DNA from: Trichoplax sp. H2
Taxonomy: Eukaryota > Placozoa > Uniplacotomia > Trichoplacea
DNA length: 64,000 nt
Direction of reading: 5' to 3'
Assembly (NCBI GenBank): GCA_003344405.1
Contig: NOWV01000034.1
Location: 372,001 to 436,000, forward strand
In this document: in pieces, positions 1-13,399 of the stretch
Layout: every line of letters begins with the position of its first letter
How positions within the stretch are numbered: position 1 is the stretch's first letter
The notes under the pieces: model-generated
The model's database searches: none
What the model saw: the letters and a program-made list of their open reading frames with translations, nothing else
Told to the model about the DNA's origin: nothing
Translations under genes and position numbers: made by a program

Positions 1-1
1 A

Positions 2-61
2 ACTTCCTTAGAAGATATCCTTGATGATGAAAAGGTTCGTAAAACCATTGTTACTTTCTAG
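2..61 (+). CDS. possible last exon end of an upstream gene (partial)
   Basis: Frame 2 is open from the first bases to a TAG at 59-61 and reads as a charged, helix-like tail (TSLEDILDDEKVRKTIVTF). The composition looks coding, but only 19 codons are visible, so this may be chance. No family can be named. It would be the 3' end of a plus-strand gene lying left of the window. Confidence 0.25.
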   Translation, partial: TSLEDILDDEKVRKTIVTF

Positions 62-1157
62 CTAAATTATGATATATATGCGTATATACATACATAGCAT
101 GCAGTAATAATTTACAATTTTTTCCATTTTACACGGTTTAATTCAGTCATCGTATTAAACAGATTTATCCGTAAAATGAGTTATATATCATATTATTGTC
201 GTATCACTTGGAAAGATATTGTAGCTACAATAATGGTCTATAATGTTATAGCAAAAATTTGCTAGTTTTTTGCAAAGTATAGAATAAGAATATGCCTTTA
301 CCATAAAGTACAAGAATTAATGTCCAAATGAAAGAGGAAAATTAGCTTAAAATTGAAATGTTGCCATATCGTATCAGCGATATTTTGTTCATTAAGCTAT
401 ATTAAAATTGGGTTATGCAATATACTAGCTTTTAAAATGATATAGTGGTAAAGTCCATTCTAAAAATTGTGCTAGATAAAAGCAAGATACTATGCACAGA
501 AGCGAACAGCACTATCATCTTCGATTGGCATAGCATATTCTTAATAAGACAACACTATATCATCACAGAAATTTGTTAGATAGTTGGATTTGTTTTGACT
601 TTCTATTAAAATCTAAAAGGTGATATTAATTTGGTCAGTGCCAAAATAATGATCAAAATAATAATAAAAAAAATGGAGTACGGAGATATATAAAGTCATA
701 GGAAAGGAAAGATTGAGATTTATATACCAGTACTTGTAATAGAATTATTTTGAGGATCCTGTTTATAGTCAACCGGCGGTGCATACCACAAAGTACAAGA
801 TTCGCTACAGCTATTGCATAATTATTAAAGGAGCAAGGTGAATATCAAGATCACATTTTTTTCCCAACGTATCAATATACGCTGTTATCTTAGTTAATGC
901 TGCAACCGCTAACTTGGTCAAGAATACTAATTTCACTAGGTAGAATTGACACTTTTCCTTTAAGTATCATCTTTATACTATCTTCCTATTTTTAACGATG
1001 GATACTCTTTAGAAAAGCGTGATAATATATAAAATAGTACTATCATCATCATTGCAACTATCGTCATTTTTTTTCTAATAAATGGAGATATATTTCCTTT
1101 GGATAAATAGATTGTAATTATAAAATAGTGTCTTGGTCGTTCTCCATCATCATCTTT
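62..1157. other. non-coding stretch, nothing recognised
   Basis: AT-rich sequence with no long open frame and no recognisable exon on either strand. It should contain the 3' UTR of the minus-strand ammonium transporter that ends at 1158. Confidence 0.6.
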
Positions 1158-4100
1158 TTAACGACCTTTATGGATTAAACCTGATCTTAACCTATTCAAT
1201 CTCTCTATTCTATCGCATTGAGATATGACAGATCGCAACGATAAATCATCTTCTTCTCTTGGCGGTGTTGATCTTATAGTACCAGCTAACATTTTAAGAT
1301 TTGTTGTACTAAGCCTTTTCTCATCTTTTCCTATCTTTTCATTACCACCATCACTATATCCAATATGTGGTATAGCAGCTGCAGGTGTAACAACATTACG
1401 CCGTGGTGATTTAATGACAGTAACGACACCGCTAGCAGGTCTTGATGAGATATGGAAAGAATTATCCTGATTGACTATGCTAATATTATCATGATAATCA
1501 TGACTATTAATTCTTGAACGCGTATATTCCGATAACGATATATTGGCTAATCGACTTTTAATAATAACGTCATCGGTATCAAATGCATGCTCAACCGCAT
1601 CAGCACCTAAGTGTTCTTCTTCTTCTGTTAATCGTATACCCATGCTAACTTTAATTAAGAGTAAGACAATAAATGAAGTAACCAATGTCCATATTGTTAC
1701 ACATACTACTGCTAACATTTGTATTCCGAATAAATGCATTCCACCACCATAGAATAATCCATCATAGATGCTAAATTGGTCGGTAAGTTCTTTTTGCGCA
1801 AATAAACCAGCAGCAAGCATCCCCCACATACCACAGAAACCATGTGTAGCAACACAATCAACAGGATCATCGATACGTATGCGAGCTAGCAAAGAGGCAC
1901 CATGGCAAGAACATGCAGCAGCAATGATACCAATAACGATAGAAGCCCATGCATCGACAACCATGCAACACGCTAAATAACGTAGCAAAAGATGGATTTA
2001 CATCAATAGAAAGCCATCAACATTGAGCATCGTTGACATCTTGATAAGATTACATACAAATACATACAGTACATGCTAAAATTGACTCAATAAACGGTAA
2101 ATGATCATGCTATCAATTGAGTCTAATGCCGTCATTTGCAATCAACTACAGCATTAAATACTGTATTGGAAGGAATTGACACTGAAAATCCATTTACTAA
2201 ATTTATTTCAGTCAACTTGGCCATACCGATCAGAAACGTGTTTACTTACGCGTAATAGCCACTAGTGCACCCAAAATACCATTTATCATATGATTGATTT
2301 TAATCTTTTTCTTGAAAGCAATATAACTATAAAAGTAGATAGTTCAAAGAAGTCAGGAATTTGTTACTAGATGATATCGGATTATTCAATGTATATTGTG
2401 GTAAATAAAAAATTACCCTCGATGGAATAGCACACGTTACCTGAATATAATAGCGTAGAGTCCACCTCCAATCGACGACATCATCGTTGTTACTGCAGCC
2501 CTGTGCCAATCGTTCATGAGTATTTAGAAACAAGCTGATAAAAAATGACATTTAAATCAAGGGCTTACCTAGCAGAGAATTTCCATAAATGTCCAGTAAC
2601 ACCGAAGCTACTGCCACAATTAAAGCCTAACCAACCCCACCATAACATAAACATACCAACGATAGCGTTCGTTGGAGAGCTCATTTCAGGTTGATAATTA
2701 GAAGAAAAACGTCCAATTCGAGGACGTAAAATTAAAGTGGCAATCAAACCAGTAAAACCACCGACGATATGGACAGCACAACCGCCTGCTGCATCAACAA
2801 CTCCCATTTGTCTTAACCAGCCTTTAGAATCCCATATCCAGTGAGCTGGGAATGCATAAACCAAAGTATTGAAAAACGAGAAGACACAATAAGAATCCAG
2901 TTTTGTCCTTTCAGCCATAGCACCAGATACGATTGTTGTTGAAGTTGTCGAAAATGACAGCTGGAAGAAAAAATTGGTATACAGCCAACCGGATGAATTG
3001 ACGTTCCCATCGACGAAGAAATTGCCAATCCTAATTATATATAATAGGTGTAGGTTTATTAGAAACAGTCATGAGTTACTTTATGGCAAATCATGGCAAT
3101 TGCAAAACTAAAAATAAAAAATAAAAACCGTCCCTATAAATCCTGCAATAGTATCTCAATCTTTTCGTTCTTAATCTAGATATTTAATGCCTTCTATCAG
3201 ATGAATATTTATAATTTTATGCTTATATAGAATAATTTTCAATTATTTACGCTTAGCTTTCTAATCATAAGTAACCATATACCATATTTACGTTATTGAC
3301 CGTTAACGTATTTCTTTAAAAGGGATTCAGTCGATATAATATAGATCATAGAAAGATATCTTTTATTCGTTGTCCTTTCTTCTATAAATTGCTCCCCCTC
3401 CCCCATTTACTTCACCTAATCTAATACTAAATTACTACCTAAGTGTAGTAGTTGATACACATGCAAAGTAATAGTTTAGTTGATGCGGGAGAGATTCCAA
3501 ATAGATATAGACTCGATTAGATGCAGATACAGTGCTAGAATGTGTAATGGCTGATGTCTGCAAAATTAGTCAATACATAAGAAATGCTGAAAGATATAAA
3601 CTTGATTGGACATATGTTAGAATTCACATGCCGAAATAGGATATAAAGGCTATAAAAAATTAAAGCGCTTAAGGGATGGATGAAATAAAGAGAATGCAAT
3701 CAGATTATTATAGAAGGTATTTTAATAAGAGCAAGTAGGTAATTTACGATTAATGTCTGAGTAAGTAGTAATACCGTATATTCACTAAATTCTGCGATTC
3801 AGAATTGTATAGCCTATAGTGAACAATAAATAATCATTTGAGTTATAAAACTACTATATGATTGCTTTATCCCATTTTAGAAATATAATTATTTATTAAT
3901 ATTGACTTCAACAGGTATAACAAATACTGACAACATATAATTTATGCGATATCATATTTCCTCTTTACTATTTTCAGGACAAGTAAGATAGTTTAAATTT
4001 ATTTTCTAGATATAAATTAGTGAAAATTGCTTCTACTGTGTCATAATCTAAGTGATATAAACATTGTTTCAGTTTGTTTCTTGAAGTAGAGGAAATTCGT

Positions 4101-7100
4101 TGTACTGTCTCTGGTATATGAAGATTAGAATCAATATTTATTATGTAAAATAGACCACTCAATTTTGGGCCATAATCGAGATGACAAAGATGTTTCTTGT
4201 TTGTATCTTTTAATTCATCGAAGAAATATTTCGTCCTTGGTAATTCTAATTGCTGCTAATCGATTAGTTATGCTTAATTGATTAACTTGCACAGTAGAAG
4301 GCATTTAACGTCGAAATAAAGTTTTAGGGCTATTTGAGTTTTACGTTAATTTCCTAATCAACCGATATTTATATTTCACTATTCATATAATATGCAGTAT
4401 CTACGTAATGTATATTTTTATATCCATTCATAATTGTTACTTTCATAATCATAAACATTGCTGTTATTCGAGCCAACACTTTTACTTTCTAGTTGACGGA
4501 TATTTGTATTCTTACAATTCAATACATTGACACTAATACTACTGGTATTCTGGGAAATTTCTCTGAATCATTTATGAAATACGGCAATGAGTAGAGCCGA
4601 TATCTTCAAAAGCAACGTTAAATAGGGACCTTGGATTGATAAAAGTTTTAAAATTACGAAAATTGGACATTATGTAATAATTAGATATGTCTCTAGTATA
4701 GTATCCTATCTAATGTAAGTTATTTGCGTTCCTAGAAATGTTATGAAGATAATCACATATCTCTTTTAACTTGGAGTAACTTGTGCTTCTATAAATATTA
4801 TAAAAGTTAAAAATCATCGGTAACTAATTAGATATCTTCCCAGTTAAATAGATTTTCCAGTATTGGCTACTCGTGCATTTTATGAATGTCTTTGTGTATA
4901 GCAAGGATAGGTTACCCAAAGGAATGGTAGTTAATTTATTCGTAATCGAAAGCTATAATCTTGTCAAAGCTTCTTATATTATCATTTAATTTCCATGATA
5001 GGGCTTTACATCTCATTAGTGAATAGTTTGTATTTAATTTACTTGCACGTTTTGCTATTCTAGCTCTGATACTTTCATGTGAATGATAAATTATCTCAGA
5101 AGCAAACCGATTGATTGTAGTCAATATTGACGAGTGCTTTAATTTCAAGTATTCTTTAGATTTTTAAAATAGAAAAACAATAATACTACTAAGTGGTGTG
5201 AGCATCACCTTTCCTTTTAAGGGGCTTAAAGAATGTTTGCTATGTATTTTTTTTTATCTTACTTTAATAACGATTGAGATATTTGGCTCAAGGCTAGCCA
5301 ATCTTCTATGTCGATAATATCTTAATGTAATTTTTTATTCTTTATGCCCTCTGAATAATTTATTAAGTTAGATTGTCATACCCATATTTCTAACGATCAC
5401 ATACAAGCCTAATATACTGTATCTTGGCTAGATTGAACTATAATTTCTGTCTATAGCAAGTATCTTTATAACCTAAATGTTAGAGTTCATAAACTGAAAG
5501 ACCATATTAGTATCCACATTCTGCAAAAGGGTTTGCAATAGCTATCGACAAAAATAAATTCCTATTTGTGTAATTTTAAACTACATTCTTCGCCTATAAA
5601 AACTTTCGTTGTAAGTTAAACGCTGAAGTCCATAATCTCCAAAACTGTATTAGTATCCGCACTCTGTACTAGGTATCAGTAGAAATCAATTTCTTTTTCA
5701 CGATATTTCAAATCGCAATCTTCTGTAAAGGATTTCTTTACAACATAAATATTGAAGTTCATAACCTTAAGGACAATATTTGTACCCATATTTTGTGATG
5801 GATATCGATAAAAGTGAACTAATTCCTTATCATGATATTCTTCTAAACATTATACGAATTGTATTTCAGTTTCTATCGTCTATCGATTTATATTATTGTT
5901 AAATTTTCTTTTTATTTTGTAATTGAAATATTCTAGCCAACAATCTTTGTTTCAATAGCTTCTTGTTTGTGGGCCGTTGCCACTTTCTGTCTCAAAAGCC
6001 ACACGAAAGTAAAAACCTTATATTTTATTTATTGACTTCCTGCTGAAAGAAGTCAACATTTACTCCTGTTTTCATTTTGTTTATTGCTCTAAAGCAACCA
6101 CTTATACCATAATCATTCAGGTTTGGTGTTTAGCAACTTATGATCATATATAGACTATACAGTATACTTCATCCTTATCCCTACGCCTCCCTAATTTTCG
6201 GTTTGTTATCACATTTTACGAATATGTTTGTTCTTATAGTACCTTTATTACTAGATTTATTAATACTTCTTACTGTAGCGCAGGATCAAGTAATAACTAA
6301 TTTAAAATCTTCATCTATTTAGACCATTAAATAATATTCTATATAAATAAATACTTTATCTTGTAAACAACTCCAGGCGAAGATTCGAAAATTTTCAATG
6401 GAAATCGATAAATAATATTATATATATAGGCAAAAACTGTCTGTATAAAATTCTAGTTGTAAACAAGTTCCCGGCCAAATTAGTCGCTCTATTGCACTAG
6501 ATGACTAGAAATAAAATTTTAAAATTGAATCAACTTCCAGATTGTATTTATTCCATTATCGATAAACACCGACACTAATAAATTAAATCTTTAGTGATGG
6601 CTCTTCTGTTTAATGGCTAACTATAAATAAATTCCTTTGCTAAAATAGCCGCACCACAGTAGCATGTAATAGGAAATAAATTTTTAAAATTAAATCAATC
6701 TTTAGAATGCATTTTACTTAATTATCAAATACGAATTCATAATAATATATCAATAAATGAAACTTTCGATTTTACTATTAGAGAAGCTTATTTCATATGT
6801 TTACTTCCCTCTTTTATAATCAGCCTTTTTAGACTGTATGAGTGCGCTAAATTAAATATAAAGCAAGTGTTAGTAGCTACGATACTTTTCTATTTAGAAT
6901 CAATTTCATACTGATGTTGATATTGGCTACAACTGGTCTTTAGCAAGTAGTCCTTATAGGGTAGAACAAAAAAATTTACGAATACGACGAAAGAGAACTT
7001 CCTTTAATAGTAATGTCATATTGATTTTGGGCTAGTGGTTAATAAATAATTCAAATAGTTTAAAAAAATTTCACAAACTTAGTGAAAGGAAATATCAGTT

Positions 7101-8225
7101 GTCAAGAATATCTCTTAGGCTAGATATCTGTTCAAATCTAGAGTAAGATATTTCTCTCTATTAACTGTATTATTCTTTTATTTACACGTAGGATGTGAAT
7201 CACAATTATCAATCATTGTTTTGAAATCTAACTTCAGCCCAAGGAAACAAGAATATTTCTGTTTCTTAAAACCAAGTCCTCTTAATATTTAAAGGGTAAT
7301 TGTGTAACCTTTTAAAAGGGATAAGTCCATACTTTAAATGTTGTAAAATAATCCTCTGCTAATAAATGAAAATGAGATGATATTTATATATGATGTAATA
7401 GATTGAACCAAGGGTGATGGTTCGAAAATAGAATTTAACCATTAAAATGAATTCTTTAAGCTGGTAATTGAGAGGAAAGGAGATATGCTATTTTGCATTC
7501 TTTGCATTGAATAGCTTAGGATTGATTTAAGAAACGAAATAAATCCAAGAAAAATAAAAGTTTCTCTTTTAGTACCGGTATTTAGAACAAGAATTAGTTT
7601 AAAAAAGAAAGACACTATCATCAATTTGTAATGAAGATGTATGCTACTTAGAGTTATACTAGATATTCAAGATGAGTGATATCCCTGCCATTCATTACTC
7701 GAATAGAATTAAATTAAAGAAATATTTATACTTCTTTTAGAACTGTAGGGTAAATTTTGAGCACTATGATCATCTAATTTGATAATAACGGATGCCTAAA
7801 TTATGTAAAGCCATACCCTGAATAACTACCGTAAACCTAAACATAATTCAGGCTAGATCCGAAGCGCAAAAGGACTGAGAAGTTGGTACAATTCGTTATT
7901 AAAGCTGTTACTAATAATTTCGTATCCGACATCAACAAGTAATAAAGGTAGAAAAAACTTCGATTTAGACTTACCCAGTGAAAGGATTATTTCTACCCGG
8001 AACGGTGTCAATACCGAAGGCAATTGCATAACCAAACATCCAAAATGATATTCCACCAAATATAACATCTACTGTATTTTTAACCATAATGTTAACTTCA
8101 TTCTTTTTAGATACTAGTCCTGATTCCAACATACCAAAGCCAGACTGCATAGTAAAAATGATGAAACCGCTTGCTAGCAGCCAACCGGCATCATCCCAAT
8201 CGCTAAGACCTGAGTAATTACTCAT
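1158..8225 (-). CDS. ammonium transporter, AMT/MEP/Rh superfamily (AMT type)
   Basis: Polytopic plasma-membrane channel for ammonium/ammonia. Exons on the minus strand: 8225-7975, 3030-2569, 2500-2441, 2326-2250, 1972-1158. All join in frame to 1665 bp, 554 aa. Exon 1 opens with MSNYSGLSDWDDAGWLLASG, the classical AMT N-terminus; an upstream TTG is not used because the first in-frame ATG is at 8225. The pore residues of the family are visible: the Phe-gate region SFSTTSTTIVSGAMAER, Asp163 in VDAAGGCAVH, and the twin histidines H171 (AVHIVGG) and H327 (ATHGFCGMWG), equivalent to AmtB H168/H318. After the last membrane segment comes the conserved cytoplasmic GIRLTEEEEHLGADAVEHAF motif and then an extra hydrophilic Ser/Arg-rich tail; the cytosolic end totals about 150 residues. 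Intron 1 is 4.9 kb; the others are 68-277 bp. The family is certain. The subfamily number is not assigned. Confidence 0.95.
3031..7974 (-). other. 4.9-kb first intron of the ammonium transporter
   Basis: Bounded by a GTAAGT donor next to 7975 and an ...ATTAG acceptor next to 3030; the split Gly codon rejoins exactly. Apart from the degenerate tandem repeat at 5450-5860 I see no exon, RNA gene or mobile element in it. Confidence 0.8.
5450..5860. repeat. degenerate ~135-bp tandem repeat, three copies, in AMT intron 1
   Basis: The block beginning near 5468 (ttataacctaaatgttagag) recurs near 5609 and 5739 with substitutions, each time followed by a 'cataa...atattagtatcc' segment. Spacing is about 141 and 130 bp. 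It lies wholly inside the long first intron of the ammonium transporter. Confidence 0.55.
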
Positions 8226-8739
8226 GATCAAACTAATCGATAGAGGCCTTTAGTAACTAGCTTTGATGAAAATGAAGATCAAGCTTGACTTGATAAGGAG
8301 CCAAAGGTGCTATTCCGGTTCAAGTTCGTATAGTCAAATTTATCGTTTAGCCAAAGAGAACTGAATAAAATCAACTTTAACTCCGATAGCTTGGAGGCGG
8401 AGTTGGATAATAAAATCAGGAAACGATTCGAGTGAAAACTTTCCAATAATCAAAGTGAAATAATTGTTGATTAAATGATATAATTGTTGCAATCTATGAT
8501 AAATACAAAAACGATTGATCCAATTAGCCACATTAATCACGTTACAAATGGAAAATGTTTTACTAAAGTTAATTGGGTACTGTACCACCATAGAAAGTGA
8601 TTGGTTTTGCTTGTAGGTAAGGAATTGGTGGATTTTTCTTAAGTTACAAATTAATATTCGCGGCCAAAATACCCACGTACGTATACAATATCAAATTATC
8701 ATGGAAAGGAATACTTGGAATGACGTACTATATAGTTTA

Positions 8740-9320
8740 GTAATTAGTGTTTCCATCTATTAACTTCATTCTATACAAAGATAGGTAGGGCTCTCGGCTG
8801 CAAATAGTTTATAGCATATTAGATTCACAAGAGTATTTCAGTTGATTTTAGTCTACGTAAAAATATGCAGTATTCTCAGCATGGAATAATGTATAATACA
8901 TCAAATCGTTAAATAATATTCACTTCGTTCCTTTCTACGCGAAGATTCACAGTATTATTAAAATGGAATAATGTATAGCCAATTAGATTGGTAAATGGCT
9001 TTCCAGTTAATTAATTTCATTCCACATTTAGATATGCAGTGCTCTTATTATGGAATATTGTATAATATGTTAGGATTATAGTGGTATTTCAGCTCATTGA
9101 TTTCATTCTATGCAAAGATATGAGGTACTTTCAGCGCAGAATAATGTCAATTACATTTATAAATATTATTTGAGTTCATTTCATTTAGCATAAAAGGTAT
9201 GCGGTACTTTCAGCAAGGAATGATGTATAATACATTAAATTCTTAAATGGCATTGCAGTTAATTAATTTCATTTTACACAAAGATATACGGTTCTCTCAG
9301 CATGAAGTAAAGTATAACAA
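8740..9320. repeat. degenerate ~84-bp tandem array, about seven copies
   Basis: Units share a core of the type 'aaagatatgcggtactctcagcatggaataatgtataata' followed by 'ttcagttaattaatttcatt'. Core starts are near 8776, 8862, 8940, 9022, 9114, 9192 and 9279, so spacing is 78-92 bp. The copies are clearly diverged. The array begins about 500 bp upstream of the ammonium transporter start codon. Confidence 0.7.
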
Positions 9321-12300
9321 ATTTGACTCCCACTCAGAGTAGTAGTTATGATCTTCAGCTATTGTTAATACAAGTATCCCTAAATGCAGCTGAAATAGAT
9401 ATCTTGTATTGATGCTGGCTAATTAGATCAATGAATATAGTTAATAGAAACACAGACTATATCATTAGGCCTTTAAAATTACAAGTAATGTGAAAACCAT
9501 TAGTTTCTGTAAGACAATCTATCTTCTGTACCTTTAATTAGTCTAATTACATTATTTTTATCGCCGATGGACAATTTTTGATCCGTCATTTTCAATCAGT
9601 AAAATAAAACGTGTTTTACCAAGAAATCGAATGTAAATAAATGAACGAGTAAAATAGAAAGAAATTATTGAGAATGGTGGCGATGGTAAACGATATTTAG
9701 GCTAATAAATTGTCATCCAAGATCTCCAGAGTTCTTTTAATTATAACTAGACGAGCGCAACTGAGTCTACACTTAACTAATTTAATCATATCGAAATCTA
9801 TTTCAATATTAACTAATTCTTTTCTCCTTGTTTGTTGTACATTTATATCATCCTTGATCAATTTCCGTAAACGAGTTAATTAGATATATCTTCTGATTAG
9901 GACAGCTATTCCAATAGCTATCTATCATAAGCTTGGTCAATTTACCAAGTAAAACTTCAAATCTACATTAACCTCGGCTATTTCAATTATAACAATGAAA
10001 AAGAGTTGTTTCCCTGACTGATTTTAGTAGTGTAGAAAATATTATGAGTCACCATTGGAGATCATGACTGTCGTCGATACAATGGTCATCGATGGCGTAG
10101 AACAGTAAAATTATTGCCGGTCTCTCAAAACTCGATTTTATTCCTAAGCTGATATACAGTATATTATCCATAATTTAATATTATTATCATTGCTTTTATA
10201 TTGAAAATAATGCTAATGACTGTATATACGTATAGCTATCAAGAGACCAGGCCTATCGTCGATATAATATGCGTTAATGCCACTGGCGATGAAACTATTA
10301 CCACGCCGTATAAAACAGTGAAGATCCTGTCCCCTTGCAGATAAAATGCTATTGATTATCAGCTAATCTATTCTATTATCTTGATTTTCTGCTTGTGACC
10401 GATTTGATTCTATATTACTTAATGTCTTCAGGATTAATTACTACTGGATATAAGATTTTATCAATCGAAAATAATGATTTAACGTCAACTAAAAATAATA
10501 ATAGTCATCCTACCGATGGTAGCATATTGTAAATATTTTCAATTCTTGATGGAAGGATGTAATAAAAATAATTTCAGCCGCATAATTCTATCAAAAGACG
10601 CGCGTAATATATAAAAAAAGGGCAAATGTAAAAACATGCAAATTTAGGAATTCTCATAGCATTCAAATGGATAAATCAAATGGTAGGTGTTTCGATCAAA
10701 AAATTAAAGCTGATCGTGTTGATGTTTCACAGTATCAAGGTGTTTTCTGCCAATGATAGCAGTATCATCGGTATAAAAGTAGCTAAATAGAAAGAAATTT
10801 TTTTCCATAGCATAGCAAAGAGTACTAAGTAACGTTTATTTTACTCAATTATGATAACACTAAACATGTTTCTAGGAGTAAGCATAGAGCCTTGAAAGAG
10901 TCCATTTAAAAAAACGATATACTGTCTGTTGTGCTCATAACAATGAATTCAAGTGGGTAGCTAGTCCATTTCTAGTTATAAAAATAAAAAATATTAAATA
11001 GTGTACTATTACCTGATTGCTTATGGAAATTTCGACGAGGATAACGATAATATTGATAGGAAGATGTTGAATAGATGGGTACTAAGCAGGTAGAACATAA
11101 ATATTATTCAATGGATACATGCAATATCTTGAGCCGGTTAGGATATTCGACAACGATTGAATGTAGTCAGTAAATGGAAAATTATTTCGTAAATTCTATC
11201 AGGGTAAGACTAAGACTAATCTTTACAATCAAATTAATGGGGTGATTTATTCTACTTTCGATGATACCGTCGATGATTCAAAAAATGGGAAATGAATAAG
11301 TCAAAAAAATAGCTTGCTAATCAAATTAAGAATAGTTTTGACAATAGTATTGACCGATTCTACCAAACAATTATAATCAAACAGTTAACAAAACAATTTC
11401 TTGCCTATTATTTCATCGCCGTTATCAATCAAAAAGAAGTGGGTAATAATCCACGATCACGCACTAGGTCATAACCCCTAACCTATAACCTTGGAAGATA
11501 CCCAACGGTTGAAATTAACTTAGCAAGGATGGAAAGAGAAATTACTTTCCCGACAAGCTGCATTAACATGAAGTAGTGGTAAAGTAAGATAAAATCGATC
11601 TAATATTGAATGATTATGGCTGGGACATAATTGAAATTGGCGATACCACCGTGGATGGTGATGATGAAGGAAACGCCTAGGTAGATGATTTAAGCTGGTT
11701 TTTCATCAAATAGTCAATCAATCAATCAATCAAATAAAAAATATAAATAATAACCTAGTATTGATCCAATTGAAATGAACTTGTGATGATTTTGTTGATG
11801 AACAATAACATTATGAATTAATATCCAAGATTGTAGTTGTTGAATAGGTACGGTATAGTTTAAATTGACTGGAATTGAAAAATTGTTAGAATAGCTTGAT
11901 AAACTAATTTGATAACAATAAAATATGGGTAGGTAAAGTTCATTTGTAAATAATTTAAATTTTTTATTCAATAAGTTAATCATGTTAACCATGATTAACT
12001 ATTGATATCCTTACTGCTGATATTCATTGATGATAGAATTTGTAGCAGAAATAAGGGGAAGGTTTAAAATTCTATGATTGTCTTGCTACTTTGTCTATCC
12101 TATCTATTGGATACAGTCTTGAATATTAACCATCGTCTACTATTTTTGTTGTCTATCATCAATGCTATTGAATAAAAATACCTTTTCATTTCCTCTAGTA
12201 ATATTATGGCGGAGAAAGAGTAGTAGTAACGACGTAATGCTATGTATGATTCTCTTACTCCTCATTAACATGAATGATTGCCAACTATCCACCCTTCCTA

Positions 12301-13399
12301 GATCAACTATTCATCCTGCATGTTCAATTTTAGTTGTAACGGAGAATGCTAACCAATAAAAAAAATTACAATTACAAATAAAAGTTTAGGTAAAAACCCC
12401 AATTTATCCTTTTAACTTGGTGATCTATAAAGAAAATGTAATACTGCTGAATTTATTTCCTCTCTTTAATGCTTCTCGATAAAGATGTAGTACTCTTTCA
12501 ATTCTTCCTATTATTGTTTAGCGCTACTTTTCTCAATTTGAATTTATGGTCATAATCATGACGTAAATCTATCCAAATATTCTCATGTAATAAATTAATA
12601 GGCGATGAGTATTTGGTAAACTGCAGCTATTCATGTATTCTATATCACTCTAGTTTCTTTATTTCATTCCTGTACTTTTTGAACTTAATCTAAGCTGCAA
12701 ACGGAAGTTATACGAGCTACTATCTAGGATTATAACTCCGATTTTACAGCTAGCTATTCGATGTGTACAGTGTAAAGAAATTCAAGGCGGCAGCTGCATT
12801 ATTTTCTCTTTGTATATTCTTCAATGTGACTCAATGGATTTCACAGTACTTTCTTCATTTCATCTCCATATTTTCGACAATGACTCTAGTTAATTAAGTT
12901 GGAGAGGGGACCCTTTTTACGTAGCGCATTTTCGATTGCTTGCTTTCCTCTCGTAAAAAGGATATTATAAAAGTTTTCTGCTCGTCTTTTAAAATTTTCT
13001 ATCCCCAATTTTCAATTCTTTCCAATATGGCAAACTTGTCAATTACAGTTACAGTAACTGTAATCTTCCTTTAGAGCTTGCTGATGCATGAAGAAAAATT
13101 CAATAAAATTCCTCCTTGGATTTGTCTGTCTCAGGCGCCAGTCAGTAAATACGCGTGTACTATTCTGTTTCTTTTGTGACATTGTAGGGTTAGACATGCC
13201 ACATCATTTCATATAAACGACAGTGGCTACAATGACTGCAATCCAAGTTCTCACAAAGTATTCAAGAATGGTATCATCAAGGTTTAAAGTTGGTGACTAC
13301 TCCTTTATCCTCCAATTCTTATCCTCTATTGCCAGTTTTTTTTTTAGAATAAGAGGAAACCAATCGTTTAAAGTTAGAGTTAAATGTAGCATTGAAGTT
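9321..13399. other. intergenic stretch, no gene recognised
   Basis: Both strands carry only short, low-complexity open frames with no family signature and no chain of phase-compatible exons. A (TCAA)5 microsatellite lies at 11714-11733. Confidence 0.55.

Noticed and set aside
15-22. ATATCCTT, U12 donor-like, in the first bases
   Set aside because: It falls inside an open coding-like frame at the window edge and nothing supports an exon end there.
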